This document shows, one piece after another, positions 49,822 to 57,752 of a stretch of DNA of 64,000 nucleotides (positions are counted from its first letter, which is position 1; every line of letters starts with the position of its first letter). Below the pieces are notes generated by a model. The model did not search any database. It worked only from the letters and a program-made list of their open reading frames with translations, and had not been told where the DNA came from. Made by a program: the position numbers and the translations under genes. The DNA is from Methanolobus sp. GTDB lineage: Archaea > Halobacteriota > Methanosarcinia > Methanosarcinales > Methanosarcinaceae. Location: the NCBI RefSeq assembly GCF_016278385.1, contig NZ_JADQBY010000002.1, positions 170,338 through 234,337 of the forward strand, given 5' to 3'.

Positions 49822-51321
49822 ATGCCAGACATTACAAGCGTGGTAGACACGCTGGATGAAAGAAAGCCATACATAGAACTGAAGCAGGCAAAGAGCAGCG
49901 GAGAACTTGCATGTGATAACACATCCATAGCAGGTTCAATGAGCCAGAGAGCCTGTGTTTATTCCGGTGCTCGTGTGGCGCTGAATCCGGTGACAGATGC
50001 TGTACATCTTGTACACGGTCCAATCGGATGCGCAAGTTACACCTGGGATATCAGGGGTAGCCTGTCAAGTGATAAGGAAACGTTCCGTACCAGTTTCTCA
50101 ACTGATATGAAGGAACTTGACGTAGTATTCGGTGGAGAGAAAAAACTCTCAAAGAGCATCGACGAGATTGTCGAGTTATACAAACCTCCTGTCATATTTG
50201 TCTATTCAACCTGTATTGTCGGTATAATCGGAGATGACCTTGAAGCGATTTGCAAGGAAGCAAACGAGCGAGTGGGCATTCCTATAATACCTGTACAATC
50301 AGAAGGTTTCAAGGGAACTAAGTCTGATGGATATAAGGCAGCATGCAATGCACTTATGCAGATCATCGGAACAAAGGAACCTGAGATCACTTCAGAATAC
50401 AGGATCAACATCTTTGGTGACTACAATGTAGCAGGAGATGTCTGGCTGGTAAAGCCCCTCTTTGAAAAGATGGGAATACAGGTCATCACTTCCATGACAG
50501 GCGATGCAACTGTAGATACTATCTCAAAGTCACACGGAGCCCAGTTGAATCTGGTTCAATGTTCCGGTTCCATGACATACCTTGCAAAATGGATGCAGAA
50601 GGAATATGGGATTCCTTACACCAAGGTGAGTTACTTTGGAATAGAGGATCTTGCAATTGCACTTAGAACAACAGCTGAGTTCTTTGGTTCCGAAGAAATG
50701 ATGAGAATCACCGAAGATATCATCGAAAAGGAAACAGAGAGAATAATGCCCGAGATTCAGGCAATCAGAAAAAGAGTTCAGGGAAAGACAGCAGCAATAT
50801 ACATGGGCGGTGCTGCCAAGGCACTTACATTAATAAAGGGCTTCCGGGAACTTGGAATGGAAGTCGTTATAATAGGTACTCAGACCGGAAAGAGAGAGGA
50901 CTATAAGCAGATCAGCTACCAGGTGAAGGATGGAACGGTCATTGTAGATGATGCAAATCCATTGGAACTTGCCGACCTTCTTGTTAATCAGAAGGCAGAC
51001 CTGATGGTAGCAGGTGTCAAAGAAAGATTCCTGGCTTACAAGCTTGGAGTCTCGTTCTGTGATTTCAATCATGACAGAGTCATTGAGTTCGAGGGATATG
51101 ACGGATTCCTGAACTTTGCAAGGGAAATTGACATTTCAATAAACAGTCCTGTATGGAAGTATGTTGGAAGCAAGCTGGGAGATTCAAATTCAGGAAGCTT
51201 GGAAATAAAGAACACCAACATGTCTGCAGAACAAAACACAGCAGAATCAAGGAAGGTTGTAGGGGAGAGAAGCAATATGCGCGATATTGACATAATTACA
51301 TTACAGGGGTCTGTGGCATGA
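49822..51321 (+). CDS. nifE: nitrogenase cofactor scaffold protein NifE
   Basis: 499 residues, a NifD paralogue (ACVYSGARVALNPVTDAVHLVHGPIGCASYTWDIRG; STCIVGIIGDDLEAICKE; SEGFKG) that with NifN forms the scaffold on which NifB-co is matured to FeMo-co. An extra tail of about 45 residues after the NifD-like end (NTNMSAEQNTAESRKVVGERSN) is unlike the compact NifE end and is low in structure. It overlaps nifN by 4 nt (ATGA). Confidence 0.94.
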   Translation: MPDITSVVDTLDERKPYIELKQAKSSGELACDNTSIAGSMSQRACVYSGARVALNPVTDAVHLVHGPIGCASYTWDIRGSLSSDKETFRTSFSTDMKELDVVFGGEKKLSKSIDEIVELYKPPVIFVYSTCIVGIIGDDLEAICKEANERVGIPIIPVQSEGFKGTKSDGYKAACNALMQIIGTKEPEITSEYRINIFGDYNVAGDVWLVKPLFEKMGIQVITSMTGDATVDTISKSHGAQLNLVQCSGSMTYLAKWMQKEYGIPYTKVSYFGIEDLAIALRTTAEFFGSEEMMRITEDIIEKETERIMPEIQAIRKRVQGKTAAIYMGGAAKALTLIKGFRELGMEVVIIGTQTGKREDYKQISYQVKDGTVIVDDANPLELADLLVNQKADLMVAGVKERFLAYKLGVSFCDFNHDRVIEFEGYDGFLNFAREIDISINSPVWKYVGSKLGDSNSGSLEIKNTNMSAEQNTAESRKVVGERSNMRDIDIITLQGSVA

Positions 51322-52733
51322 GCGAGCGTAATTATACGACGGTCAACCCCTGCATAATGTGCCAGCCTATTGGCAGTGTAATGGCATTTAAGGGAATAGA
51401 GGATTCAATGGTTCTATTACACGGTTCCCAAGGTTGCAGTACATATATGAGACTGCACCTTGCACACCACTTCAGGGAACCTGTGGACATAGCTTCAAGC
51501 TCACTTAGTGAGAAGGGTGCAGTCTACGGTGGAAGCGAGAACCTGAAGAAGGCACTTAAGAACATAATATCACGATACGACCCGAAGGTCATCGGCGTTT
51601 CAACAACATGTCTTGCCGAGACGATCGGGGATGACATTTCCCGTATAATAAGTGAATTCAGGCAAGAGGAAAACATTGGCGATGAAAGAATAATCATCCC
51701 AGTCCCAACACCCAGCTATGAGGAAAGCCACAACAGTGGATACATCAAGGCTGTAGAGGCTATTGTCAAGACCTTCACACTGGAAGACTCAAATAAGGAG
51801 ATATTCAATAACAAGCTCAATGTCGTGCTTTCAGAGAATATCTCGCCTGAAGATACCAGGGAAATGAAGCATATTTTCACTGGTATTGTAGGACACAATT
51901 CATTCATACTCCTGCCTGACATCTCAGAGACATTTGATGCACCCATGACCGGAGACCTTCACAAGATACCCCTGGGAGGAACTACACACTCTGATATTGC
52001 AGATATGAAAAATAGTGCAGCAACTATCGGGCTTGGAATTACAAATGATAACAGAGCAGTCAACTATCTCGAACATACATTTGAGATTCCTGCACAAAAT
52101 CTGCCACTTCCCATAGGACTTGAGTACACTGACATGGTACTGAATGCATTGTCAGAGGTATCCGGGATGGAAATACCTGATGAGTTCCAGAAAGAAAGAG
52201 GAAGACTTATCGATGCCATGGTAGATGCTCACAAGTATGTTTATGGTACGAAGGTTGCAATCTATGGTGACCCTAACAATGTGCTGGGAATGTTATCTCT
52301 GGCACTTGAGAACGGCATGCATCCAACACTTGTGGTTGCTTCCAGTAAGTCACCAAGATTTGCAGAACATGCTATTGAAAGAGTTGACCAGGTAAAACCA
52401 GATTGCGATGTTACGATTCTTGAAGATGTAGACTTTGATACATTCAATGACGCAGTCAGAAAGGTAAAGCCTCAGATGCTTATTGGCAACTCCAATGGAA
52501 AGTACATTGCAAAGGATATGAACATCCCGTTGATAAGATTCGGGTTCCCAATACATGACAGGGTCGGTGCCCAGAGGATACTGACACTTGGATATAAGGG
52601 AGCAATGCGCATGCTCGACAGTATCACCAATACTATATTGGAAGTACAGGATACTGAAATAGCTGCGAAATGGTCTGAACCGGAAAGCTATGTTCCGCTC
52701 GGCGAAAGTAACTTTCACTCCGCAGAAGCGTGA
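51318..52733 (+). CDS. nifN: nitrogenase cofactor scaffold protein NifN
   Basis: 471 residues, a NifK paralogue (NPCIMCQPIGSVMAFKGIEDSMVLLHGSQGCSTYMRLHL; STTCLAETIGDDISRII). It partners NifE. It is the last gene of the operon in this window; a terminator hairpin follows within 30 nt and no nifX is attached. Confidence 0.94.
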   Translation: MSERNYTTVNPCIMCQPIGSVMAFKGIEDSMVLLHGSQGCSTYMRLHLAHHFREPVDIASSSLSEKGAVYGGSENLKKALKNIISRYDPKVIGVSTTCLAETIGDDISRIISEFRQEENIGDERIIIPVPTPSYEESHNSGYIKAVEAIVKTFTLEDSNKEIFNNKLNVVLSENISPEDTREMKHIFTGIVGHNSFILLPDISETFDAPMTGDLHKIPLGGTTHSDIADMKNSAATIGLGITNDNRAVNYLEHTFEIPAQNLPLPIGLEYTDMVLNALSEVSGMEIPDEFQKERGRLIDAMVDAHKYVYGTKVAIYGDPNNVLGMLSLALENGMHPTLVVASSKSPRFAEHAIERVDQVKPDCDVTILEDVDFDTFNDAVRKVKPQMLIGNSNGKYIAKDMNIPLIRFGFPIHDRVGAQRILTLGYKGAMRMLDSITNTILEVQDTEIAAKWSEPESYVPLGESNFHSAEA

Positions 52734-52759
52734 GGACAATACAAAGAATGTGTGAATAA

Positions 52760-52805
52760 AATTTGGCGTTTCTTTATTAGAAATTTGCCAAATTTACTTT
52801 TTTTG
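52760..52805 (+). terminator. nif operon terminator
   Basis: AAATTTGGC ... GCCAAATTT, a perfect 9-bp stem with a loop of 19 nt that itself can pair (TTTCT/AGAAA), followed by ACTTTTTTTTG. It sits between nifN and the convergent redox operon. Confidence 0.65.
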
Positions 52806-52867
52806 TTTAAAGTTCAACTTTTAGATTCAGAACGGTGCTTTAATACCGATTTAATCTGAACACCATG

Positions 52868-53449
52868 TCAGTAAATCCAGACGACCTCAGGTTCTTTCTT
52901 GGGAATCTCCTCAGTCTCTGTGGTCGGATATCCGAAGACTATGGGTGCAATTACCCTATAATCAGGTGTGATGCCAAGTTCTTCCAGAATCTCAGGATTA
53001 TCCTGAATGAAACATCCTGTTCCGATCCAGCAGCTTCCAATACCCATCGAATGAGCTGCAAGCATCATATTCTCAGCACATAGCGCACAGTCATAGTCAG
53101 CGGTCACACTTGCATTGTTGCCAAGGACTATAATAAGGACAGGTGCATCGTAAAATATATGGAATTCATCATTTGCAAGTTCCTTTTTGAACTCTACAGC
53201 AGCGTCATTGGTAGCTTCATCCAGCATTGCAAGCAAACGTGGTTTACAATGATCGGACATTCTTTTCATCATCTCACGGTTCTTCACAACAACAAAGAAC
53301 CATGGCTGGCTATCAAAACCTGATGGTGCATGAATACCTGCATCAATTATTGTTTTTATATCTTCGTCATTGATGTCCTTATCAATATATTCACGAACAC
53401 TTCTACGTGCCTTTATATTTTCAATTACACTATTTTCTTCCACTCCCAT
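52868..53449 (-). CDS. nitroreductase-family flavoprotein
   Basis: About 193 residues. FMN-binding start (ENIKARRSVREYIDKDI), APSGFDSQPWFFVVVKN and the C-terminal GIGSCWIGTG ... APIVFGYPTTE are typical. It uses NAD(P)H or reduced ferredoxin to reduce quinone- or nitro-like compounds; the physiological substrate is unknown. The ATG at 53449 has GGAG 8 nt upstream and is preferred over the GTG at 53458. Last gene of a six-gene redox operon. Confidence 0.88.
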   Translation of the reverse strand: MGVEENSVIENIKARRSVREYIDKDINDEDIKTIIDAGIHAPSGFDSQPWFFVVVKNREMMKRMSDHCKPRLLAMLDEATNDAAVEFKKELANDEFHIFYDAPVLIIVLGNNASVTADYDCALCAENMMLAAHSMGIGSCWIGTGCFIQDNPEILEELGITPDYRVIAPIVFGYPTTETEEIPKKEPEVVWIY

Positions 53450-53461
53450 TGAAATCACTCC

Positions 53462-53803
53462 TTATTTTTTAGATTCAAGGAATTCTTGCAGAGATATCTG
53501 CATAAGACTGTCAGGATCTTCAATATCCTTGTGTACGTAAAGACCACACCAGCATCGTTTCATTGCATCATAGTGTTCCCTGTGAAAAGGTATGCAGGGA
53601 CAGACAAGTTTCATATCATGCTCCCTTTCACCCGTAAGACCCTGGCATGGACAAAAAGGACTCCCTTTTTCCTTTTCGATGTTTACTTCCTGCTCAAGCA
53701 AGAAATCAACCAGTTCCGTATCAGGACTGAATTTATATCCCAGGGGACCCACAACCTTTGAGAACATGGCCCTTAGCTTTTCCTTTCTCTTTTCAGAATC
53801 CAT
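53462..53803 (-). CDS. ferredoxin-thioredoxin reductase, catalytic subunit
   Basis: 113 residues. All catalytic cysteines occur in the family pattern (SPFCPCQGL; LVCPCIPFHREHYDAMKRCWCGLYV): CPC, CPC and CWC, holding a [4Fe-4S] cluster and a redox disulfide. It lets ferredoxin electrons reduce thioredoxin- or glutaredoxin-like proteins. No variable (alpha) subunit is nearby, as usual in archaea. Its position 6 nt after the glutaredoxin-like gene suggests that protein is its partner (inference). Confidence 0.9.
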   Translation of the reverse strand: MDSEKRKEKLRAMFSKVVGPLGYKFSPDTELVDFLLEQEVNIEKEKGSPFCPCQGLTGEREHDMKLVCPCIPFHREHYDAMKRCWCGLYVHKDIEDPDSLMQISLQEFLESKK

Positions 53804-53809
53804 CTGACA

Positions 53810-54058
53810 TCATAACCCCATTAATTTAGAATATTTATCAGGATTGTATCCCACAACCACATCATCGCCTATTTTCACAAACGGGAAAGACATTTCCGAA
53901 CCATGTGCCAGACAATCTTCCTTGATATCTCTTTTTGTTTTATCGTCTGCCTTATCATAATCTACATACTCAAAAGGAATATCGTGTTCCCTGAAGAATT
54001 TTTTTGCCCTCATACACCAGGGACAGGTACTGAGGGTATACAGAACTACTTTCTTCAT
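53810..54058 (-). CDS. glutaredoxin-like protein
   Basis: 82 residues, thioredoxin fold with CPWC active site (VVLYTLSTCPWCMRAKKFFREHDIPFEYVDYDKAD) and the cis-Pro (MSFPFVKIGDDVVVGYNPDKYSKLMGL). A likely disulfide reductase reduced by the ferredoxin-thioredoxin reductase encoded next door. It overlaps the preceding Rieske gene by 4 nt. Confidence 0.88.
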   Translation of the reverse strand: MKKVVLYTLSTCPWCMRAKKFFREHDIPFEYVDYDKADDKTKRDIKEDCLAHGSEMSFPFVKIGDDVVVGYNPDKYSKLMGL

Positions 54059-54384
54059 ATGCCTGCACCTTCCAGATTTACAAAAACACTGCCATCCATA
54101 ACCTTCGTTTCATAAACAGGCACCTTGATCTCTATTGCATCAAGGAACTCACCGTTGCGAATATCAAACTTCCAGTCGTGACATCCACATTTTATCACAT
54201 AATCTTCCAGAGTGCCTTTTGATAAAGGACATTCCATATGAGGACACTTGTTGGAAATTGCAAAAAAGACACCTTCTTTCCTGAGAAGAAGAACCTTGTT
54301 ACCTTCAAGTAATAATGCTGTTTTCTCACCGTCGGGAAGTTCATCTACCCTTATTGCCAGAATCCATCTACTTTCCACGTTCAT
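54055..54384 (-). CDS. Rieske [2Fe-2S] ferredoxin, third of three
   Basis: 109 residues. Rieske motifs CPH (NKCPHMECPLSKG) and CX2H (IKCGCHDWKFDIRNGEF) are complete, with the length of a stand-alone Rieske ferredoxin rather than an oxygenase. Soluble, no signal peptide. Very tightly packed in the operon: overlaps the glutaredoxin gene by 4 nt. Each of the three tandem Rieske proteins has an extra Cys in the CGC/CPC dipeptide before the second His. Confidence 0.9.
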   Translation of the reverse strand: MNVESRWILAIRVDELPDGEKTALLLEGNKVLLLRKEGVFFAISNKCPHMECPLSKGTLEDYVIKCGCHDWKFDIRNGEFLDAIEIKVPVYETKVMDGSVFVNLEGAGI

Positions 54385-54405
54385 AAATTCATTCCTGCTG
54401 CATAT

Positions 54406-54711
54406 TTATGTGAGAATGGATATTTTTCCATCCTTCACCTGCGTTTCATATACATTTACCTTTATCTTATCGGATGCAACATATGCTCCGGTGCGAATAT
54501 CAAAGGTCCAGCTATGACAAGGACATTTTAGAGAGTAGTCTTGAAGAATACCTCCTTGCAGAGGACAATTCATATGCGGACAACGGTTCTCAAGGGCATA
54601 GACTTCCCCCTCTTTACGAATCAGGATGATTCGCTGATCTCCAATATCGACTGGTTTTATTTTACCTTCTTTCACTTCATTATCATTTGCAGCGATTATC
54701 CACGAAGTCAT
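54406..54711 (-). CDS. Rieske [2Fe-2S] ferredoxin, second of three
   Basis: About 101 residues from the ATG at 54711 (MTSWIIAANDNEVKEG), which has AGGGGA upstream; the ATA-rich extension in the track is less likely. Motifs NRCPHMNCPLQGG and KCPCHSWTFDIRTGAY are complete. Diverged from its neighbours (about half the positions differ), so the duplication is not recent. Confidence 0.88.
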   Translation of the reverse strand: MTSWIIAANDNEVKEGKIKPVDIGDQRIILIRKEGEVYALENRCPHMNCPLQGGILQDYSLKCPCHSWTFDIRTGAYVASDKIKVNVYETQVKDGKISILT

Positions 54712-54737
54712 TTTAAATCCCCTTATAGTCGAACATA

Positions 54738-55052
54738 TCATAGATAGACAAGTATTTCTCCGTCTTCTACCTTATTTTCATAAACCTCAAGAACCTCATC
54801 CTTTTCCCCAAGGTATTTACCAGACCTTATGTCGTACTCCCAGCCATGACACGGACATTTCAGGATAAACTCATCACTGAAGGTTCCTTTAGAAAGACGG
54901 CATCCCATGTGCTTACACTTGCCGGAAAGAGAGTAGATTACTTTATTTTTCCTAATCAGAAGTACAGGATTTCCCTTTACCCTGACAAACTTCATATTCC
55001 CATCTTTCAAATCACTGTCTTTAAGTGCAAAAAACCAGGATTGTCCTGACAT
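54738..55052 (-). CDS. Rieske [2Fe-2S] ferredoxin, first of three
   Basis: 104 residues. Motifs GKCKHMGCRLSKG and KCPCHGWEYDIRSGKY are complete. First gene of the redox operon: AGGAGGT lies 5 nt before the ATG and a TATA-like TTATTTATA upstream. Electron carrier; the donor and acceptor are unknown. Confidence 0.9.
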   Translation of the reverse strand: MSGQSWFFALKDSDLKDGNMKFVRVKGNPVLLIRKNKVIYSLSGKCKHMGCRLSKGTFSDEFILKCPCHGWEYDIRSGKYLGEKDEVLEVYENKVEDGEILVYL

Positions 55053-55125
55053 TCGTACCTCCTATAAATAATCAGGGTTCCAAAAATATAAATAGTTGTC
55101 GTGGAATAAAAATAAAGTATCAAGC

Positions 55126-56487
55126 TCATTCATTGATACTTCTGTGCTGGAAATAACGATATTCCCGCCATACAAGGAACATACTTATAGTGGCAGCCAT
55201 GAGATCCGCTATCGGAAATGCCATCCATACTCCTGTAAGATCGAAGTAGTACGGAAGAAGAATTACCAGAGGTATCAGGAACAATATCTGACGGCTCATT
55301 GAGAGGAAGAAAGATGGTTTTGCTTTGCCCAATGACTGGAACAGCGTCGTTCCAATTACATTCAGACCAATTAATGGACTTGCCAGAACCATTATCCTCA
55401 GAGCATATGCTCCACTACTTATGAGGTCAGCATCTGTGCTGAACATACTGAAGAATGTGCCTGGAAATACCGACAGCATAATTAAACCTACCACACCAAA
55501 GAGAGTGGTGATTAGTAATGAGGTCCTGACGGATTCATTTACCCTTGCATAATTCTCTGCTCCATAATTATAGCCGACTATTGGCTGCAGACCATGAGAT
55601 ATACCTATTATAGGCATGAGAATGAGCATTATCAATTTGATTGCAACACCAAACACCGCTATTGAAAGGTCGCCTCCATAGATAACAAGTACATTGTTCA
55701 GTACAAGCATCATAAAACTGTTTGATGCACCCATTACAAAGGAACTAAAACCTATCAATGATATTTCTTTGATAAGATGGAATTTTGGAGCAAAATTTGA
55801 TAATTTGATCTTGACTTGACTTTTCCCACCCAGATAATAATACACAAGATACAGAGTTCCTGCCAGTTGTGCAAGTACAGTCGCAAGAGCTGCACCTTTT
55901 ACACCCATACCAAAGCCGAACATTAGTATCGCATCAAGGAAGATGTTCAGTACTCCTGAAAATATCATGTTATTCATGGCAACTTTTGAGTTACCTTCAG
56001 CCCTTACAAGATTGTTCAGCACAAAACCAAATGTGAATGCCAATGTTCCCTGCAATATTACAACAGAGTATTCCTTTGCATAGAAAAGATTGTCAGCAGT
56101 GGCACCGAACAGATTCAGTATTGCATCTACGTTGAAGAAAAAGAGAATCTGAAAAACGACACTAAGTATCAGTGTATAGCTAAAGACATTCCCAAGAGTT
56201 CTTTCAGCTTTGTCCACATCCCCGGAACCCAGCATACGTGATATCACCGAAGAACCACCGACGCCTATTCCAATGGATATTGCCATCATAAGCATCTGCA
56301 AAGGAAAAGCAACAGCTACGCCTGCAATTCCAAGAATGCTCTGCTCACCCAATGCCCTCCCAACAAAGAATGTGTCCACCAAATTATAGAATGCCTGTAC
56401 AAGAAGTCCTATTATAGCAGGTGTGGACAATTTCCATAATAATTTGTTAATACTCTCAGTTCCTAAAAACTCACTTTTGTTGTTCAT
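55126..56487 (-). CDS. MATE-family efflux transporter
   Basis: 453 residues, twelve predicted helices in two halves. The N-terminal LLWKLSTPAIIGLLVQAFYNLVDTFFVGRALG is characteristic of MATE exporters (DinF/NorM-like), which use Na+ or H+ to expel cationic drugs. It is 15 nt downstream of a MarR regulator gene on the same strand, so expression is probably derepressed by a drug-like ligand. Confidence 0.93.
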   Translation of the reverse strand: MNNKSEFLGTESINKLLWKLSTPAIIGLLVQAFYNLVDTFFVGRALGEQSILGIAGVAVAFPLQMLMMAISIGIGVGGSSVISRMLGSGDVDKAERTLGNVFSYTLILSVVFQILFFFNVDAILNLFGATADNLFYAKEYSVVILQGTLAFTFGFVLNNLVRAEGNSKVAMNNMIFSGVLNIFLDAILMFGFGMGVKGAALATVLAQLAGTLYLVYYYLGGKSQVKIKLSNFAPKFHLIKEISLIGFSSFVMGASNSFMMLVLNNVLVIYGGDLSIAVFGVAIKLIMLILMPIIGISHGLQPIVGYNYGAENYARVNESVRTSLLITTLFGVVGLIMLSVFPGTFFSMFSTDADLISSGAYALRIMVLASPLIGLNVIGTTLFQSLGKAKPSFFLSMSRQILFLIPLVILLPYYFDLTGVWMAFPIADLMAATISMFLVWREYRYFQHRSINE

Positions 56488-56502
56488 GAAGTTATCCTGA
56501 TA

Positions 56503-56982
56503 TCAAATGCTAGTTTGTTTTTTATTCTCTGACTTTTTGTCAAATTCTATTAGGGTATTTCTGCCTTTGTCCAGAAGTTTCCTGAAAATGGTTTCCTCTT
56601 CTTCTGTGAATTCTGAAAGGAGGATTTGGTTCCACTCGTAGAGGGTTTTATTTATCAGCGGGATTATCTCCCTGCCTTTATCCGAGATGAAAACACGGTA
56701 TATCCTTCGGTCATCCTCGTCCTTTTCACGATAGATGTAACCTTCTTTTTCAAGAGCCACTATGGCTCGTGTTGCAGTGGCTTTGCTCAGGTTGAGATGT
56801 CGTGCAAGGCTTTCCTGAGAACAGCCACCCTTATGTGAGAGCGTTAGTAAAAATGCAAACATCGGTCCTTTCAGATTATAAGACCCGAGTGCATTCTCAA
56901 TGTAAAGATGATTATGCGAGAAGATGAAAGCTATTTTCGCACCGATTCGTTCAGATTGCCTCACTAACATCACTCCACACAC
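56503..56982 (-). CDS. MarR-family transcriptional regulator
   Basis: About 155-159 residues. Winged helix with the MarR signature (LLTLSHKGGCSQESLARHLNLSKATATRAIVALEKEGYIYREKDEDDRRIYRVFISDKGRE). The track starts at a GTG at 56982; an ATG at 56970 or a GTG at 56964 with GGAG nearby are alternatives. Two palindromes lie immediately upstream, the first beginning 2 bp before the GTG at 56982. It likely represses its own operon with the MATE gene. Confidence 0.9.
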   Translation of the reverse strand: MCGVMLVRQSERIGAKIAFIFSHNHLYIENALGSYNLKGPMFAFLLTLSHKGGCSQESLARHLNLSKATATRAIVALEKEGYIYREKDEDDRRIYRVFISDKGREIIPLINKTLYEWNQILLSEFTEEEETIFRKLLDKGRNTLIEFDKKSENKKQTSI

Positions 56983-56984
56983 AT

Positions 56985-57002
56985 TAGTTTCACATGAAAC
57001 TA
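56985..57002. promoter_or_regulatory. MarR operator candidate, perfect palindrome
   Basis: TAGTTTCA-CA-TGAAACTA, 8-bp perfect arms, in front of the MarR-MATE operon. A second, imperfect copy follows exactly 20 bp away. Confidence 0.7.
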
Positions 57003-57004
57003 TA

Positions 57005-57022
57005 TCGTTTAACGTGAAACTA
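57005..57022. promoter_or_regulatory. MarR operator candidate, second copy
   Basis: TCGTTTAA-CG-TGAAACTA repeats the half-site TGAAACTA with two mismatches in the other arm. The centres of the two sites lie 20 bp apart (two helical turns), which would place two dimers on one DNA face. Confidence 0.6.
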
Positions 57023-57101
57023 ATATATAAATGATATGGAAATAATGAATATGGGGATGAAAAGTTTGACTAATCGAAAGTCGTGAATAACTAAAACCAT
57101 C

Positions 57102-57124
57102 CCGAAGGGTCCGGCGAAGCCGGT
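57102..57124. repeat. two adjacent GAA-loop hairpins
   Basis: CCC-GAA-GGG (57102-57110) followed by CCGGC-GAA-GCCGG (57112-57124), in an otherwise AT-rich gap. Could be a terminator of the gene at 57186 or a REP-like element. Confidence 0.4.
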
Positions 57125-57185
57125 ACGATTCGAAAATATCAATAAAATAATCAGTTGACTTTAACTCTTTTTCTGAATACCGGAG

Positions 57186-57587
57186 TTAAAAAACACGATT
57201 TCTCCCATAAAATTGATAGTCTGCAATCCTGGCAGGCATATTTGAAGGAGCAGTATTCATTTCACTCTGCTGAGCCTGTAGTCTCATATTCTGCATGTTC
57301 TGGTTTTGCATATTATTCTGTTGTGGAGCTTGCAGAGTCTGCATGTTCTGAGTATTCTGCATTTGACCTTGTCCAAGTCCTAATCTCTGACCCATATTGG
57401 AATTAAAGAACTGCTGACTGATCGCATAGTATATCTGCTGGGCTTTAGCCTGCATGCAAACTGAAACACCATCCTCTATGGAAACAGAAGAAAAGGAGAG
57501 AGTCGAATCATCATTTTCAGCAGCCACAGAATAAGCCGAAAACAGAAGTAAAAGTGCCACAAATGTAAACAATATCAGTTTCTTCAT
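57186..57587 (-). CDS. small secreted Met/Gln/Asn-rich protein
   Basis: About 133 residues from the ATG at 57587 (MKKLILFTFVALLLLFSAYSVAAEN), a textbook signal peptide with cleavage after VAA. The mature protein has a short folded part with one Cys (VSVCMQAKAQQIYYAI), then low-complexity sequence with repeated QNMQN, QQNNMQ and QAQQ. No known domain. Upstream of the second CARDB operon on the same strand but separated from it. Confidence 0.7.
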   Translation of the reverse strand: MKKLILFTFVALLLLFSAYSVAAENDDSTLSFSSVSIEDGVSVCMQAKAQQIYYAISQQFFNSNMGQRLGLGQGQMQNTQNMQTLQAPQQNNMQNQNMQNMRLQAQQSEMNTAPSNMPARIADYQFYGRNRVF

Positions 57588-57752
57588 AGCATTTAACCTT
57601 ACTTTTCTATACAATCCTCTATTCAATCATGTTTATTTTTTCCTTACTTCCCCCACTTGTTCCTGAATATAGTAAAGGGGTCATATGAAGCGTTAAAACT
57701 CCATATGAAACCTGCCAATTCCCTTCAGGAGAGGAATCTTAATATTACTTGT

